Positions 7,019 to 14,180 of a DNA stretch of 23,040 nucleotides are shown piece after piece; within the stretch, counting starts at the first letter, position 1; each line of letters opens with the position of its first letter. A program made the position numbers and the translations under genes. The stretch comes from JBGFRR01 sp041695045 (GTDB lineage: Bacteria; Bacteroidota; Ignavibacteria; UBA10030): NCBI GenBank assembly GCA_041695045.1, contig JBGFRR010000116.1, forward strand, positions 1-23,040, written 5' to 3'. The notes beneath the pieces are model-generated. The model saw only the letters and a list, made by a program, of their open reading frames with translations, did no database searches and was not told where the DNA came from.

Positions 7019-8124
7019 AGAAGAACTTTCCAAAGTCATCGGAGGCGATATTTTCCAAGAGCGAACTTCTCCAATACATTAACCTCAAAACTAAGTCGGC
7101 CAACAAGGGATCCAAATCAAGGGGTAGTTTTGCGAACTTGTACGCTATCTATGTTTTGGTCGAAGACTACATCGCCAAGGGTTTTCACAAGTCTGGTAAT
7201 TACAAGAAATATGAGGGCGCAGTATTCTCAGTTCTTTTCAACAGGCAGAGAGAACTCCCTTTTGGCCAGAAACTTCAGAATCACGCTCTCAACCATCGGA
7301 TGAACGAGGAGTTTAAGAAGTTCTTTCCAAACTGCGACTTCATTCCCATCCTTCGTGACCCTCAAACAAATCGTTATTGGATCAATCAAAATCTACTCAG
7401 AGTCGTCGTCGGTTCCAAGAAATACGATGTTTCCCACCCCATTATACAAATCATAGACGCTTACGTTGAAGCAAAGCGTAGCGCATTCGATCGGTTCATC
7501 AAGTTCTGTGAGAAAGCTGAAAAACTTCATCATGAAGAACTCGTTAAGTTCATCTCGGATTTGCTGGAGCCAACTGTCGACGCGCGCATTTTCGAAATCG
7601 TAAGCTACTCAATCCTCAAGTACCATTATCACAATCAAAAACTCTATTGGGGTTTTGATCCTGAAGAGCTTCAAGAAGAGAACTTGAAACTGTATAAGAC
7701 TGGGCGTACCAATGCCAACGATGGCGGTATCGACTTTGTAATGAAGCCATTGGGTCGATTTTTCCAAGTTACCGAGACTGTTGACGTTAAGAAATACTTC
7801 CTGGACATCGATAAGATCGAAAAATACCCGATCACGTTTGTCGTCAAGTCGTCAGACTCAACCGACACCATTCGACAGAAGATTCAAGAGCAGGCAGAAA
7901 GACAATACTCCATCAAGGCTATTGTCACTCGATATATGTCTTGCGTTGAGGAAATCATCAACATCCCAGAGCTTCTCGCAAAGTTCCGTTCCGCAATCGA
8001 CGAGGGCTACCTCAATGACATCCTCACCGAGATCATCAAACAGAGCAAGGTCGAATTCAATTACGACGAAGACGACTACGACGTTAGCGAGTACGAAAAT
8101 GGCAAAGAAGGCGAGGAGACCTGA
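6979..8124 (+). CDS. putative type II restriction endonuclease of RM1
   Basis: A 381-residue protein with no signal peptide or membrane segment, starting inside the end of the methyltransferase gene. Context is the main evidence for restriction function. A PD-(D/E)xK-like core is visible: NDGGID with Asp252, then a strand reading FFQVTE (Gln263, Thr265, Glu266). The usual (E/Q)-x-K lysine is replaced by Thr, so either a later Lys (VKKY, about 270-271) substitutes or the family uses a variant site. Helical segments RGSFANLYAIYVLVEDYI and RQRELPFGQKLQNHALN precede it. The C-terminal tail is acidic (DEDDYD region). If the partner recognises ATGCAT, this should cut the same site. I could not assign a named endonuclease family; an ApaLI-like affiliation is only a suspicion. 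The stop is followed immediately by the right 19-bp repeat. Confidence 0.72.
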   Translation: MEHEFTKTIKSILEKNFPKSSEAIFSKSELLQYINLKTKSANKGSKSRGSFANLYAIYVLVEDYIAKGFHKSGNYKKYEGAVFSVLFNRQRELPFGQKLQNHALNHRMNEEFKKFFPNCDFIPILRDPQTNRYWINQNLLRVVVGSKKYDVSHPIIQIIDAYVEAKRSAFDRFIKFCEKAEKLHHEELVKFISDLLEPTVDARIFEIVSYSILKYHYHNQKLYWGFDPEELQEENLKLYKTGRTNANDGGIDFVMKPLGRFFQVTETVDVKKYFLDIDKIEKYPITFVVKSSDSTDTIRQKIQEQAERQYSIKAIVTRYMSCVEEIINIPELLAKFRSAIDEGYLNDILTEIIKQSKVEFNYDEDDYDVSEYENGKEGEET

Positions 8125-8143
8125 GGCGAGCAAATGGCATATA
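8125..8143 (-). repeat. right member of the 19-bp inverted repeat bracketing RM1
   Basis: GGCGAGCAAATGGCATATA begins on the base after the endonuclease TGA stop and is the exact reverse complement of 6027-6045. Perfect pairing over 19 bp at 2.1 kb distance, at both edges of one two-gene module, is unlikely by chance. It may be a terminal repeat of the mobile unit, or it may let the two mRNA ends pair. Confidence 0.85.
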
Positions 8144-8168
8144 GGAGCGGCGCAACGCCGCTCCCTTT
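8144..8168 (+). terminator. intrinsic terminator of the RM1 operon
   Basis: GGAGCGGCG at 8144-8152 and CGCCGCTCC at 8156-8164 form a perfect 9-bp G+C-rich stem with a CAA loop, followed by CTTTGTTG. It abuts the right inverted repeat and lies 20 bases after the endonuclease stop. Position and stem strength fit a terminator, although the T-run is short. Confidence 0.7.
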
Positions 8169-8202
8169 GTTGATAAGAATTATTGTGTTTATGCCAATTC
8201 GA

Positions 8203-9803
8203 GGCTGTACAAAAAGTTCTTTTACAATGTTTAGGTAAACAGAGCATTGTCGGCAGGCTCGGAGAGTGGTTCTCTCAAGATGGTTCAGTTCACCATGTGG
8301 CGGTTCATTTTTTTGATGTTATGTGCGATGCTCAGTAGTCCGATTTCTACATTCACCTTTGCTTGACCTCGTAACCGACAACGGGTGTAGCCTTGATTGA
8401 ATTTGATATCGCCGAAGGGCGGCTCAACATCAACACCTCGTTGTTTGCGCAAGGCGAGACCCTGTTGGGAGTTGAGGTTGGTGCGAGCCTGAGCACGGTA
8501 GAGTTCTAAGGTCGGATTGATCTGAATGGTGCGCGGTCCCTCGCCCCGTTTGCACAGATGTATGACCGGACAGCCTTGACAGTCTCGACTGTGATAGATG
8601 CGAATAGTTCTCTTCACTGCCATAGGCACTATCGCCCATCATCAAAGCCGGATACTGCCCCAGTAAGGAGTGCATCCGCTGAAGATGGGCAGGAAGCCCA
8701 TCGCTTTCAGAGGCTTTCTGTTGGTGGAAGCTATAATTGACAATGAACTGCCGTTGGGTTCCGATCAAGAGATTGTAGGCAGGAACGAGCTGATCATCTT
8801 TGGTGCGAAACACCGTTGCATCAGGATCGGTCTTGGCATAGCTGTTGCGCCCAGCGAGGGTCTCTTCCTGCTACTCATACTTCTGGAGTTTGGGCAGAAG
8901 CGTTGTCTCGATTTCCTTGACGGCTCTCACGGTGCGCTTCGAGGGCGCTGCCTTTTGGATGATCTCGTTCAGTTTGTTCACTTGTTCTTTGACAGCCTCG
9001 CTCGTGAGGGTCGTGTGGTTGCCGAGTTCTTCTAAGTCACATTCACCATAGCGCTTATTCTCTTCGGCGTTGGTGCGCTCGATCTCACCGAGCAACTCGT
9101 TGATCGTCTGCTGCACCTTCTCTTTGTAGCGTTTGGTGTTCTTGGCCCAGACCACTGTGTGGCGGTTGGCATCAGCGCGGAGCTTGGTGCCATCGACAAA
9201 ATATTGCCGCAGATCAATGTAGCCGTGCTCCAGCAAAAAGAAGACCATCGACCCAAACACCCGCTCGATCACTTCTTTGAGTCGGCTAGAGCGAAAGTGG
9301 TTGATGATGGAGAATTCCGGTCGCTGCATCCCCGAAAGCCACATGAAGTGAATATCTTGCCGCAGGGCTTTGGCCATCTGGCGTGAAGCGTAGACCTTGG
9401 ACAGATAGGCGTAGATCAAGACCTTCAGAAGCATCTTCGGGTGATACGCACTGGCTCCGCCTCCTTTGTACGTCGCAAGCAGTGGATCAACGTCGAGCTT
9501 GTCGATGCTGTCATGAACCACCCGCACTAAGTGGTTGGCCGGAATCAACTCTGCCAGGTCCGGCGGCAACAGCATCACCTGATGCTGCTGATACGGCTTA
9601 AACACCGGTGCACTGTTGGCTTTCTTGCGTTTGGTTTTGGTCGCTTCGAGCGATGAGTCAGCAAACAAGTTCTCTGATTGGGTCGTCATCGAGATCATTC
9701 CTCCATCGGTGTGAGTCAATGACTACTGTAAACGTACCACTAACCAGAAAGTTTCAAAAAATCTATCGTTCATTGAATTCTTTCTCGTACTTTTTGTACA
9801 GCC
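8203..9803 (-). mobile_element. decayed IS1182-like insertion sequence
   Basis: Terminal inverted repeats GGCTGTACAAAAAGT (8203-8217) and its exact complement (9789-9803) enclose 1601 bp with one transposase gene on the minus strand. TCGA flanks both ends (8199-8202, 9804-9807) and could be a 4-bp target duplication; because TCGA is self-complementary it could equally be four more bases of the inverted repeat. The element lies between the RM1 terminator and the duplicated purD end, so it entered after, or at the edge of, the RM1 insertion. The family call rests on the transposase. The transposase is broken, so the copy cannot move by itself. Confidence 0.85.
8285..9719 (-). pseudogene. IS1182-family DDE transposase, disrupted
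   Basis: The N-terminal 282 codons (9719 down to 8874) are intact and show the family's FKPYQQHQVMLLPPDL start, a helical DNA-binding region and the first catalytic Asp in FVDGTKLRADANRHT. CAG has become TAG at 8871-8873 (minus strand). The same frame then continues QEETLAGRNSYAKTDPDAT to the second Asp in MMGDSAYGSEENY. Around 8600-8625 the frame shifts and the family's spacer (roughly 60-80 residues in my memory of the family) before the Cys-rich C..CP..C block is missing. The remaining frame (8629-8285) carries the C-terminal CQGCPVIHLC and the catalytic Glu in VEPPFGDIK. One nonsense codon plus a frameshifting deletion make it non-functional. Confidence 0.85.
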
Positions 9804-9811
9804 TCGAGGAT

Positions 9812-9881
9812 AAGGCATTGCGTCGTTTGCAGGCTCCGAGCACGCAGTAAAAACAATGTAGGGGCGACTCACGAGTCGCCC
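9812..9881 (+). pseudogene. 3'-terminal fragment of purD plus its downstream hairpin
   Basis: Matches 5452-5521 over 70 bp with three mismatches, all within the coding part. It encodes KALRRLQAPSTQ and stop (9848-9850), against RKALRRLHAPSTQ in the real purD. The hairpin recurs at 9862-9881. After it comes a 27-base spacer with a good AAAGGA Shine-Dalgarno and the start of a truncated epimerase. This looks like the ancestral purD-epimerase junction and is the left border of the right duplication copy. Confidence 0.9.
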
Positions 9882-9908
9882 TTTGAGAGTATTTCAAAGG
9901 ATTAACAA

Positions 9909-10025
9909 GTGAACATCCTCGTTACCGGCGGCGCTGGATTCATCGGCTCGCATGTGGTCGATGCGTACATTGAGGCCGGCTATCGTGTGGTTGTGGTGGA
10001 CGATATTAGGATTTACCCAAGATGA
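9909..10025 (+). pseudogene. truncated NAD-dependent epimerase, copy 2 (38-codon remnant)
   Basis: GTG at 9909 is preceded by AAAGGA with good spacing. The first 96 bases (to about 10004) match epimerase copy 1 with three differences and the intact gene less well. Homology then ends and six more codons lead to a TGA at 10023-10025. That stop overlaps the ATG of the RM2 methyltransferase as ATGA. The remnant retains the NAD-binding TGGAGFIGSH but cannot fold as an epimerase. It probably serves only as a translated leader that couples RM2 to transcription coming from the left. Confidence 0.85.
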
Positions 10026-11383
10026 ACTACCGCGTAATCGAAGAGACCGTCCGCAAAGTGCGAGAGCAAATGACCTTATTCGAGGTCAATGGGAAGGGAA
10101 AAAGAATTCTACCCCAACAGCTCGAAGTTCGAGACTGGGACTTTGCGGAGGCTAATACGAAGACTGAAACGCACGGATTTCATACCTATCCGGCGATGAT
10201 GATTCCACAGATTGCGCGTTCATTGATTCAGCTTTATGGGAAAGAGGGCCAGACACTTTTGGATCCCTTTGTGGGATCGGGCACGGCGTTGGTTGAAGCA
10301 AGGATTCATGGACTCAGCTCGTACGGAATTGACATCAACCCGCTTGCGTTACTGTTGGCGAGAGTCAAAACGACTCCACTACAGGTTGATGAACTCAAAA
10401 AGGCAAGCCTACGATTATGCGATGCCTATCTAAAACTAAACCGTGAATTGCAAAGGGTGAGTGATAAGGATCTCATTCCATCCTTTTTCAACATTGAGTA
10501 TTGGTTTCACCCAAAAGTAAGTCGTGAATTATCAATTCTTCGTTCAGTAATCAATAGGATACAGGATATCAGGGTGCGGGAGTTTTTCCTCGTTGCGTTT
10601 TCACAAACGGTTCGAGATTGCTCGTACACGCGCAACGGAGAGTTTAAGTTGTTCAGAATTCCAGAAGAACAACTTCCTTATCATCATCCCAATGTCCCGG
10701 ATATTTTCTTCAAAGTAGTTGAGCGAAATCTGAAAGGAATGGCCGATTTCGTTCGGAAGGTAAACAAAGCGGCATTTGTAAAGGTCCTCGATGAGGACAC
10801 AAGAACAACGACGAGCATACCGAGTTCGACGATCGACCTTGTCGTAACATCTCCTCCTTATGGCGATTCCCGCACGACGGTAGCCTACGGTCAATTCTCT
10901 CGCCTTTCGTTGCAGTGGCTTGGCCTGCCCTGGGAGCGCATTAAGAAGATAGATGCTGAATCGCTTGGGGGAAAACGATTTCTTCAAGACCGCTTTCTCG
11001 AGGATAGCCCGTTGCTTTCCAGGACCATCAAAGTAATACAAAAGCGAGATCGCAAGCGTGCTGAAGATGTAGCAAGTTTCTTTTTCGATTTTTCTCTGTG
11101 CTTGAAGGAAATCAATCGAGTATGCAGCAAAAGGGCAACCGCCTGCTTCGTTGTTGGCAATAGAACAGTGAAATCAGTGAAGATACCAACAGACGAGATC
11201 CTCGCTGAGTTGGGTGAACAATACGGTTTCAGATTTTTAGACATGATCCAAAGAAACATACCGAATAAGAGGATGCCTCTGAAAAACAGTCCGAGTAATC
11301 AGGAAGGGAAACTCGGTGAGACCATGACGAAAGAGCACATTGTCATTCTCCAAAAAACGCGGGAGTACAACCTTGCGAGATAG
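10022..11383 (+). CDS. DNA methyltransferase of RM2, probable N4-cytosine type
   Basis: A 453-residue SAM-dependent amino-methyltransferase. Motif I is DPFVGSGTA (81-89), followed by GIDINPLA. Motif IV is TSPPY (276-280), followed by GDSRTTVAYGQFSRLSLQWLG. Motif I before motif IV, with a long insert between, differs from the RM1 enzyme. TSPPY is the signature usually seen in N4-cytosine enzymes, so m4C is likely, though SPPY occurs in some N6-adenine enzymes. It should protect the host from the adjoining EcoRII-C-like endonuclease. Its start sits in an ATGA overlap with a truncated epimerase leader, and its 3' end overlaps the endonuclease start. It is more A+T-rich than the surrounding chromosome. 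The recognition sequence is not readable from sequence. Confidence 0.87.
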   Translation: MNYRVIEETVRKVREQMTLFEVNGKGKRILPQQLEVRDWDFAEANTKTETHGFHTYPAMMIPQIARSLIQLYGKEGQTLLDPFVGSGTALVEARIHGLSSYGIDINPLALLLARVKTTPLQVDELKKASLRLCDAYLKLNRELQRVSDKDLIPSFFNIEYWFHPKVSRELSILRSVINRIQDIRVREFFLVAFSQTVRDCSYTRNGEFKLFRIPEEQLPYHHPNVPDIFFKVVERNLKGMADFVRKVNKAAFVKVLDEDTRTTTSIPSSTIDLVVTSPPYGDSRTTVAYGQFSRLSLQWLGLPWERIKKIDAESLGGKRFLQDRFLEDSPLLSRTIKVIQKRDRKRAEDVASFFFDFSLCLKEINRVCSKRATACFVVGNRTVKSVKIPTDEILAELGEQYGFRFLDMIQRNIPNKRMPLKNSPSNQEGKLGETMTKEHIVILQKTREYNLAR

Positions 11384-12392
11384 TACTTCCCTTAGCAACC
11401 TGAAACAGGAGCTTCAGGGTTCAAAAGGGCTCATTCAACGGATGAGAAATGAGTGGATGCCAAGTGGAGAGGAGTTAGCCCGTTTGGCTTGGCAGAGAGC
11501 TTCTTTCTCTGGATCAATTCTCAATAAGAATAGTGTGCGTCAGCATTTCAATCGGTTTCTATGTGAGCTTGTCGATTCTGAATACGAGTTGTATCTGGAA
11601 AAGGAAGAGGAGTGCATCAACAGAGGCGTCCTGGAGTTTGTCCTGAGGAAAGCTGTAAGAAAAGACTATCCGGCTGTTTACAGGCAGGTAATAGGAGCTC
11701 TAAAGGTTCTCGAGGGCAAAAAAACTTCAAACGCAAAGAAGCTCGTTGAAATCGGTAAACGACTAAGGCCTCTCTACAAGTTGGTTGAGCAGAGCTTTGC
11801 ACAAGGGAGGATGTCCCGAGCCGGCGGTAGTTCCCAGTACCATCTTCGTCGCTTGCTTGAGTTGGTTGGCTACAAAGGAGAATTTGAAACGCAGCAAGTT
11901 CTCAACGGTACTGTAGATTTTCTCTTTCCTAGCAAAGCTTTGTGGGACATAGACAAACGAAGGTGTGTCATAGTTTCAATCAAGCGAACACTAAGGGAAC
12001 GGTACAAACAAGTCTTGGAAGAGCTGGATATTTCCGGAGGCATTACTGTCTATTTGCTTGTGACTGAAACTATGAGAGAGTCAAAGAACGACATTACGGA
12101 AAGCAAGGTCAACAAACTCAATGAAAAGAACATCTATCTTGTGGTTAGGGATGAAATAAAGTCCCAGCGATTCCCGAATGACAGCAACGTGATTAGCTTT
12201 TCTGATTTCATCAACAAAGAACTGCCAAGTAAGAGAGCTCCGTGGGTTTCGTTCATCAAAAAGAAACGTCCGTATTATGAACATCCTCGTTACCGGCGGC
12301 GCCGGGTTCATCGGCTCGCATGTAGTCGATGCATACATCGAGGCCGGCCATCGTGTGGTCGTGATAGACGACCTCTCCAGCGGCACGCGTGA
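11373..12392 (+). CDS. type II restriction endonuclease of RM2, EcoRII C-domain-like, with aberrant C-terminal run-on
   Basis: TTG at 11373 is preceded by GGGAG with 7-base spacing and overlaps the methyltransferase stop; TTG at 11340 is an alternative. The core resembles the EcoRII catalytic domain: SRAGGSSQYHL, then DFLFPS (Asp182), then VSIKRTLRERYKQ (Lys204, Arg210). The Lys-to-Arg spacing of 6 equals K324-R330 of EcoRII as I recall it. The position equivalent to EcoRII Glu271 appears to be Gln155. No EcoRII-like N-terminal effector domain is evident. The native end is residue 300 (KKRP), because the relic copy at 5734 has TAG there. Here the codon is TAT and translation continues 39 residues out of frame through the epimerase start. 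Activity of the extended protein is uncertain. Confidence 0.75.
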   Translation: MRDSTSLSNLKQELQGSKGLIQRMRNEWMPSGEELARLAWQRASFSGSILNKNSVRQHFNRFLCELVDSEYELYLEKEEECINRGVLEFVLRKAVRKDYPAVYRQVIGALKVLEGKKTSNAKKLVEIGKRLRPLYKLVEQSFAQGRMSRAGGSSQYHLRRLLELVGYKGEFETQQVLNGTVDFLFPSKALWDIDKRRCVIVSIKRTLRERYKQVLEELDISGGITVYLLVTETMRESKNDITESKVNKLNEKNIYLVVRDEIKSQRFPNDSNVISFSDFINKELPSKRAPWVSFIKKKRPYYEHPRYRRRRVHRLACSRCIHRGRPSCGRDRRPLQRHA

Positions 12393-13209
12393 GAATCTGA
12401 ATCCGAAGGCGAAGTTCTACCACCTCGACATCCGTAGCGATCAGGTCGAAGGCATCTTCCAGCGTGAACAATTCGACGTCGTCAACCACCACGCTGCGCA
12501 GATGGATGTCCGCCGCTCGGTAGCCGACCCGGAGTACGACGCATCGGTCAACATCCTCGGCAGTCTGAACCTGCTCGAGTCCGCGTGCAAGCACGGCGTG
12601 CAGAAAATCGTCTTCGCATCCACCGGCGGCGCCATTTATGGTGAACAGGATTATTTTCCGGCAGATGAAGACCATGCCACCCAACCGCTTTCGCCATACG
12701 GCATCGCCAAGCTCGCCGTCGAAAAGTATCTGTCCTATTATGATGTGGTGCACGGCATCAAGTCGGTGATCTTGCGGTATGCGAACATCTATGGCCCGCG
12801 ACAGAATCCGCGCGGTGAAGCTGGTGTTGTCGCTATCTTCTGCAGTACAATGCTCAACGGCGAACAGCCCATCATCAACGGCGATGGAAAGCAGACGCGA
12901 GACTACACGTACGTGGACGATGTTGTCCGCGCAAACCTGCTTGCACTGGACTTTAACGGCTCGGATACGTTTAACGTGGGGACAGGCGTTGAGACGGACG
13001 TGAATACGCTGTTCGACATGCTCAGGAAGTATCTCAACCCTCACTGTTCCGAGCAGCACGGGCCGGCAAAACCGGGAGAGCAGCGTCGGAGTGTGGTCAG
13101 TTACCGCAAGATCGAACGTGTACTCGGTTGGAAACCGCAGACGCGGCTTGAAGAAGGCCTCTTCCGCACGGCTGAGTATTTCAAGAAAGCGCATGCCAAC
13201 GTCGGTTAA
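12277..13209 (+). CDS. NAD-dependent nucleotide-sugar epimerase (UDP-glucose 4-epimerase-like)
   Basis: A 310-residue extended SDR. The NAD-binding motif is TGGAGFIGSH (residues 6-15), with VVIDDLSSGTRENL. The catalytic set is Ser115/Thr116 and Tyr141-x-x-x-Lys145 (SPYGIAKLAVEKY). RYANIYGPRQNP and TYVDDVVRA are typical of GalE-like enzymes. It probably interconverts UDP-glucose and UDP-galactose or their N-acetyl forms for cell-surface glycans, in keeping with the glycosyltransferase upstream of purD. This is the intact copy; truncated copies lie at 5737 and 9909. Its original Shine-Dalgarno (AAAGGA, preserved at copy 2) has been replaced by the end of the RM2 endonuclease gene, which reads 116 bases into it. 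It overlaps meaB by 17 bases. Confidence 0.9.
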   Translation: MNILVTGGAGFIGSHVVDAYIEAGHRVVVIDDLSSGTRENLNPKAKFYHLDIRSDQVEGIFQREQFDVVNHHAAQMDVRRSVADPEYDASVNILGSLNLLESACKHGVQKIVFASTGGAIYGEQDYFPADEDHATQPLSPYGIAKLAVEKYLSYYDVVHGIKSVILRYANIYGPRQNPRGEAGVVAIFCSTMLNGEQPIINGDGKQTRDYTYVDDVVRANLLALDFNGSDTFNVGTGVETDVNTLFDMLRKYLNPHCSEQHGPAKPGEQRRSVVSYRKIERVLGWKPQTRLEEGLFRTAEYFKKAHANVG

Positions 13210-14155
13210 CGGATACAATATCGACCGCCTTCTGCAGGGAGATCGGCGTGAAGTTGCGCGGGCCATCTCCGCCGTGGAGAACGAGCTGCACAATGCGAAC
13301 GACCTTCTCCGCGCGCTCTATCCGCACACGGGCAGGGCGTATCGCATCGGCATCACCGGCCCCCCCGGCGCCGGCAAAAGCACGCTCGCCAATACGCTCG
13401 CGCAGCACTACCGCACGCAGGGTGTGTGCGTCGGCATTATCGCTGTCGATCCCACAAGTCCGTTCACGGGTGGAGCGTTGTTGGGCGACCGCGTGCGTAT
13501 GACCGACGTCGAATTGGACGACGGCGTGTTCATCCGTAGTATGGCCTCGCGGGGGAGCCTGGGCGGCCTCAGCCGAAAAGCCCGTGAGGCTGCTGATGTT
13601 CTCGACGCTGCGGGATTTGAGCGCATCATCCTCGAAACAGTCGGTGTTGGGCAGTCAGAGTTGGACATCGCAGCTGCGGCCGATACAACGCTGGTGGTGT
13701 TGGTGCCGGAGTCGGGCGATTCGATTCAAGCGATGAAAGCCGGACTGATGGAGATTGCCGACTTCTTTGTGCTGAACAAAGCCGACCGGCCCGGCGCTGA
13801 ACAAGCGGTCATGGCACTGAAGATGATTTTAGGATTTCGAGCGCACGATGCTGGCTGGGTAGCCGATGTGGTGAAGACGGTGGCGAATGAGGGAACCGGC
13901 ATCGAAGACGTTGCACGACGCATCGAGGAGCATCGCGCGTACCTCGAATCGGCCGGCAAGTTTAACGAGCGACGCCGAGCACACATGAAGAGCCGGATTC
14001 GTGAGATGGTCGATTCCCGCCTGCACGTGAATTTCTGGAATGATAAGCGCACGCAGGAACTTGAGCAGGCCATCGGCGATGTGGTCGAGCGGAAGACGAC
14101 GCCGTACGACCTTGTTACGAAACTTCTCGCGAGCGCCAACGGCGAACCGCGATGA
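13193..14155 (+). CDS. meaB: methylmalonyl-CoA mutase-associated GTPase, MeaB/ArgK family
   Basis: A G3E P-loop GTPase that guards and reloads cobalamin-dependent acyl-CoA mutases. Walker A GPPGAGKST is at 56-64. Switch-region motifs are DPTSPFTGGALLGDRVRM (86-103), the Walker B region IILETVGVGQSE (145-156) and the guanine-specificity motif NKAD (195-198). The 320-residue length is typical. The reading frame is open upstream, but ATG at 13193 gives the normal N-terminus and overlaps the epimerase stop by 17 bases. No mutase gene lies in the window. The acyl-CoA dehydrogenase and carboxylase downstream suggest a shared role in branched-chain, odd-chain or propionyl-CoA metabolism. Confidence 0.93.
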   Translation: MPTSVNGYNIDRLLQGDRREVARAISAVENELHNANDLLRALYPHTGRAYRIGITGPPGAGKSTLANTLAQHYRTQGVCVGIIAVDPTSPFTGGALLGDRVRMTDVELDDGVFIRSMASRGSLGGLSRKAREAADVLDAAGFERIILETVGVGQSELDIAAAADTTLVVLVPESGDSIQAMKAGLMEIADFFVLNKADRPGAEQAVMALKMILGFRAHDAGWVADVVKTVANEGTGIEDVARRIEEHRAYLESAGKFNERRRAHMKSRIREMVDSRLHVNFWNDKRTQELEQAIGDVVERKTTPYDLVTKLLASANGEPR

Positions 14156-14169
14156 ATGAATGTGTTCAT

Positions 14170-14175
14170 GGGAGG
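14170..14175 (+). promoter_or_regulatory. strong ribosome binding site that fixes the acyl-CoA dehydrogenase start
   Basis: GGGAGG at 14170-14175 stands 5 bases before ATG at 14181. It supports that start over the ATG at 14160, which has no such site. Confidence 0.8.
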
Positions 14176-14180
14176 CAGTC

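Larger units (their letters stand above)
9812..12552 (+). repeat. right, complete copy of the long target duplication (contains RM2)
   Basis: Runs from the purD 3' fragment through the ancestral spacer, truncated epimerase copy 2, RM2 methyltransferase and endonuclease, to nt 276 of the intact epimerase. Its two ends coincide with the two ends of the left copy (5452 and 6012), and the RM1 module plus IS sits between them. That is the pattern expected of an insertion with long target duplication. Confidence 0.7.

Noticed and set aside
6027..8143. The 19-bp repeats as integron attC or phage att sites
   Set aside because: No integrase gene, no core site pair in direct orientation and no attC-like fold were seen; they are simple inverted repeats.
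8199..9807. The IS as the vehicle that brought in RM1
   Set aside because: The RM1 genes lie outside the IS inverted repeats and only one IS copy is present, so no composite transposon is formed. The IS probably inserted independently beside RM1.
12276..12392. The C-terminal 39 residues of the RM2 endonuclease as a novel basic domain
   Set aside because: They are the out-of-frame reading of the epimerase start, and the relic copy shows the original stop before them.
5452..12552. The repeated fragments as an assembly artefact or merged strains
   Set aside because: Not fully excluded. However, the duplicated pieces differ in sequence, their borders are orderly, and a clean inverted repeat and terminator frame RM1, which a misjoin would not be expected to produce.
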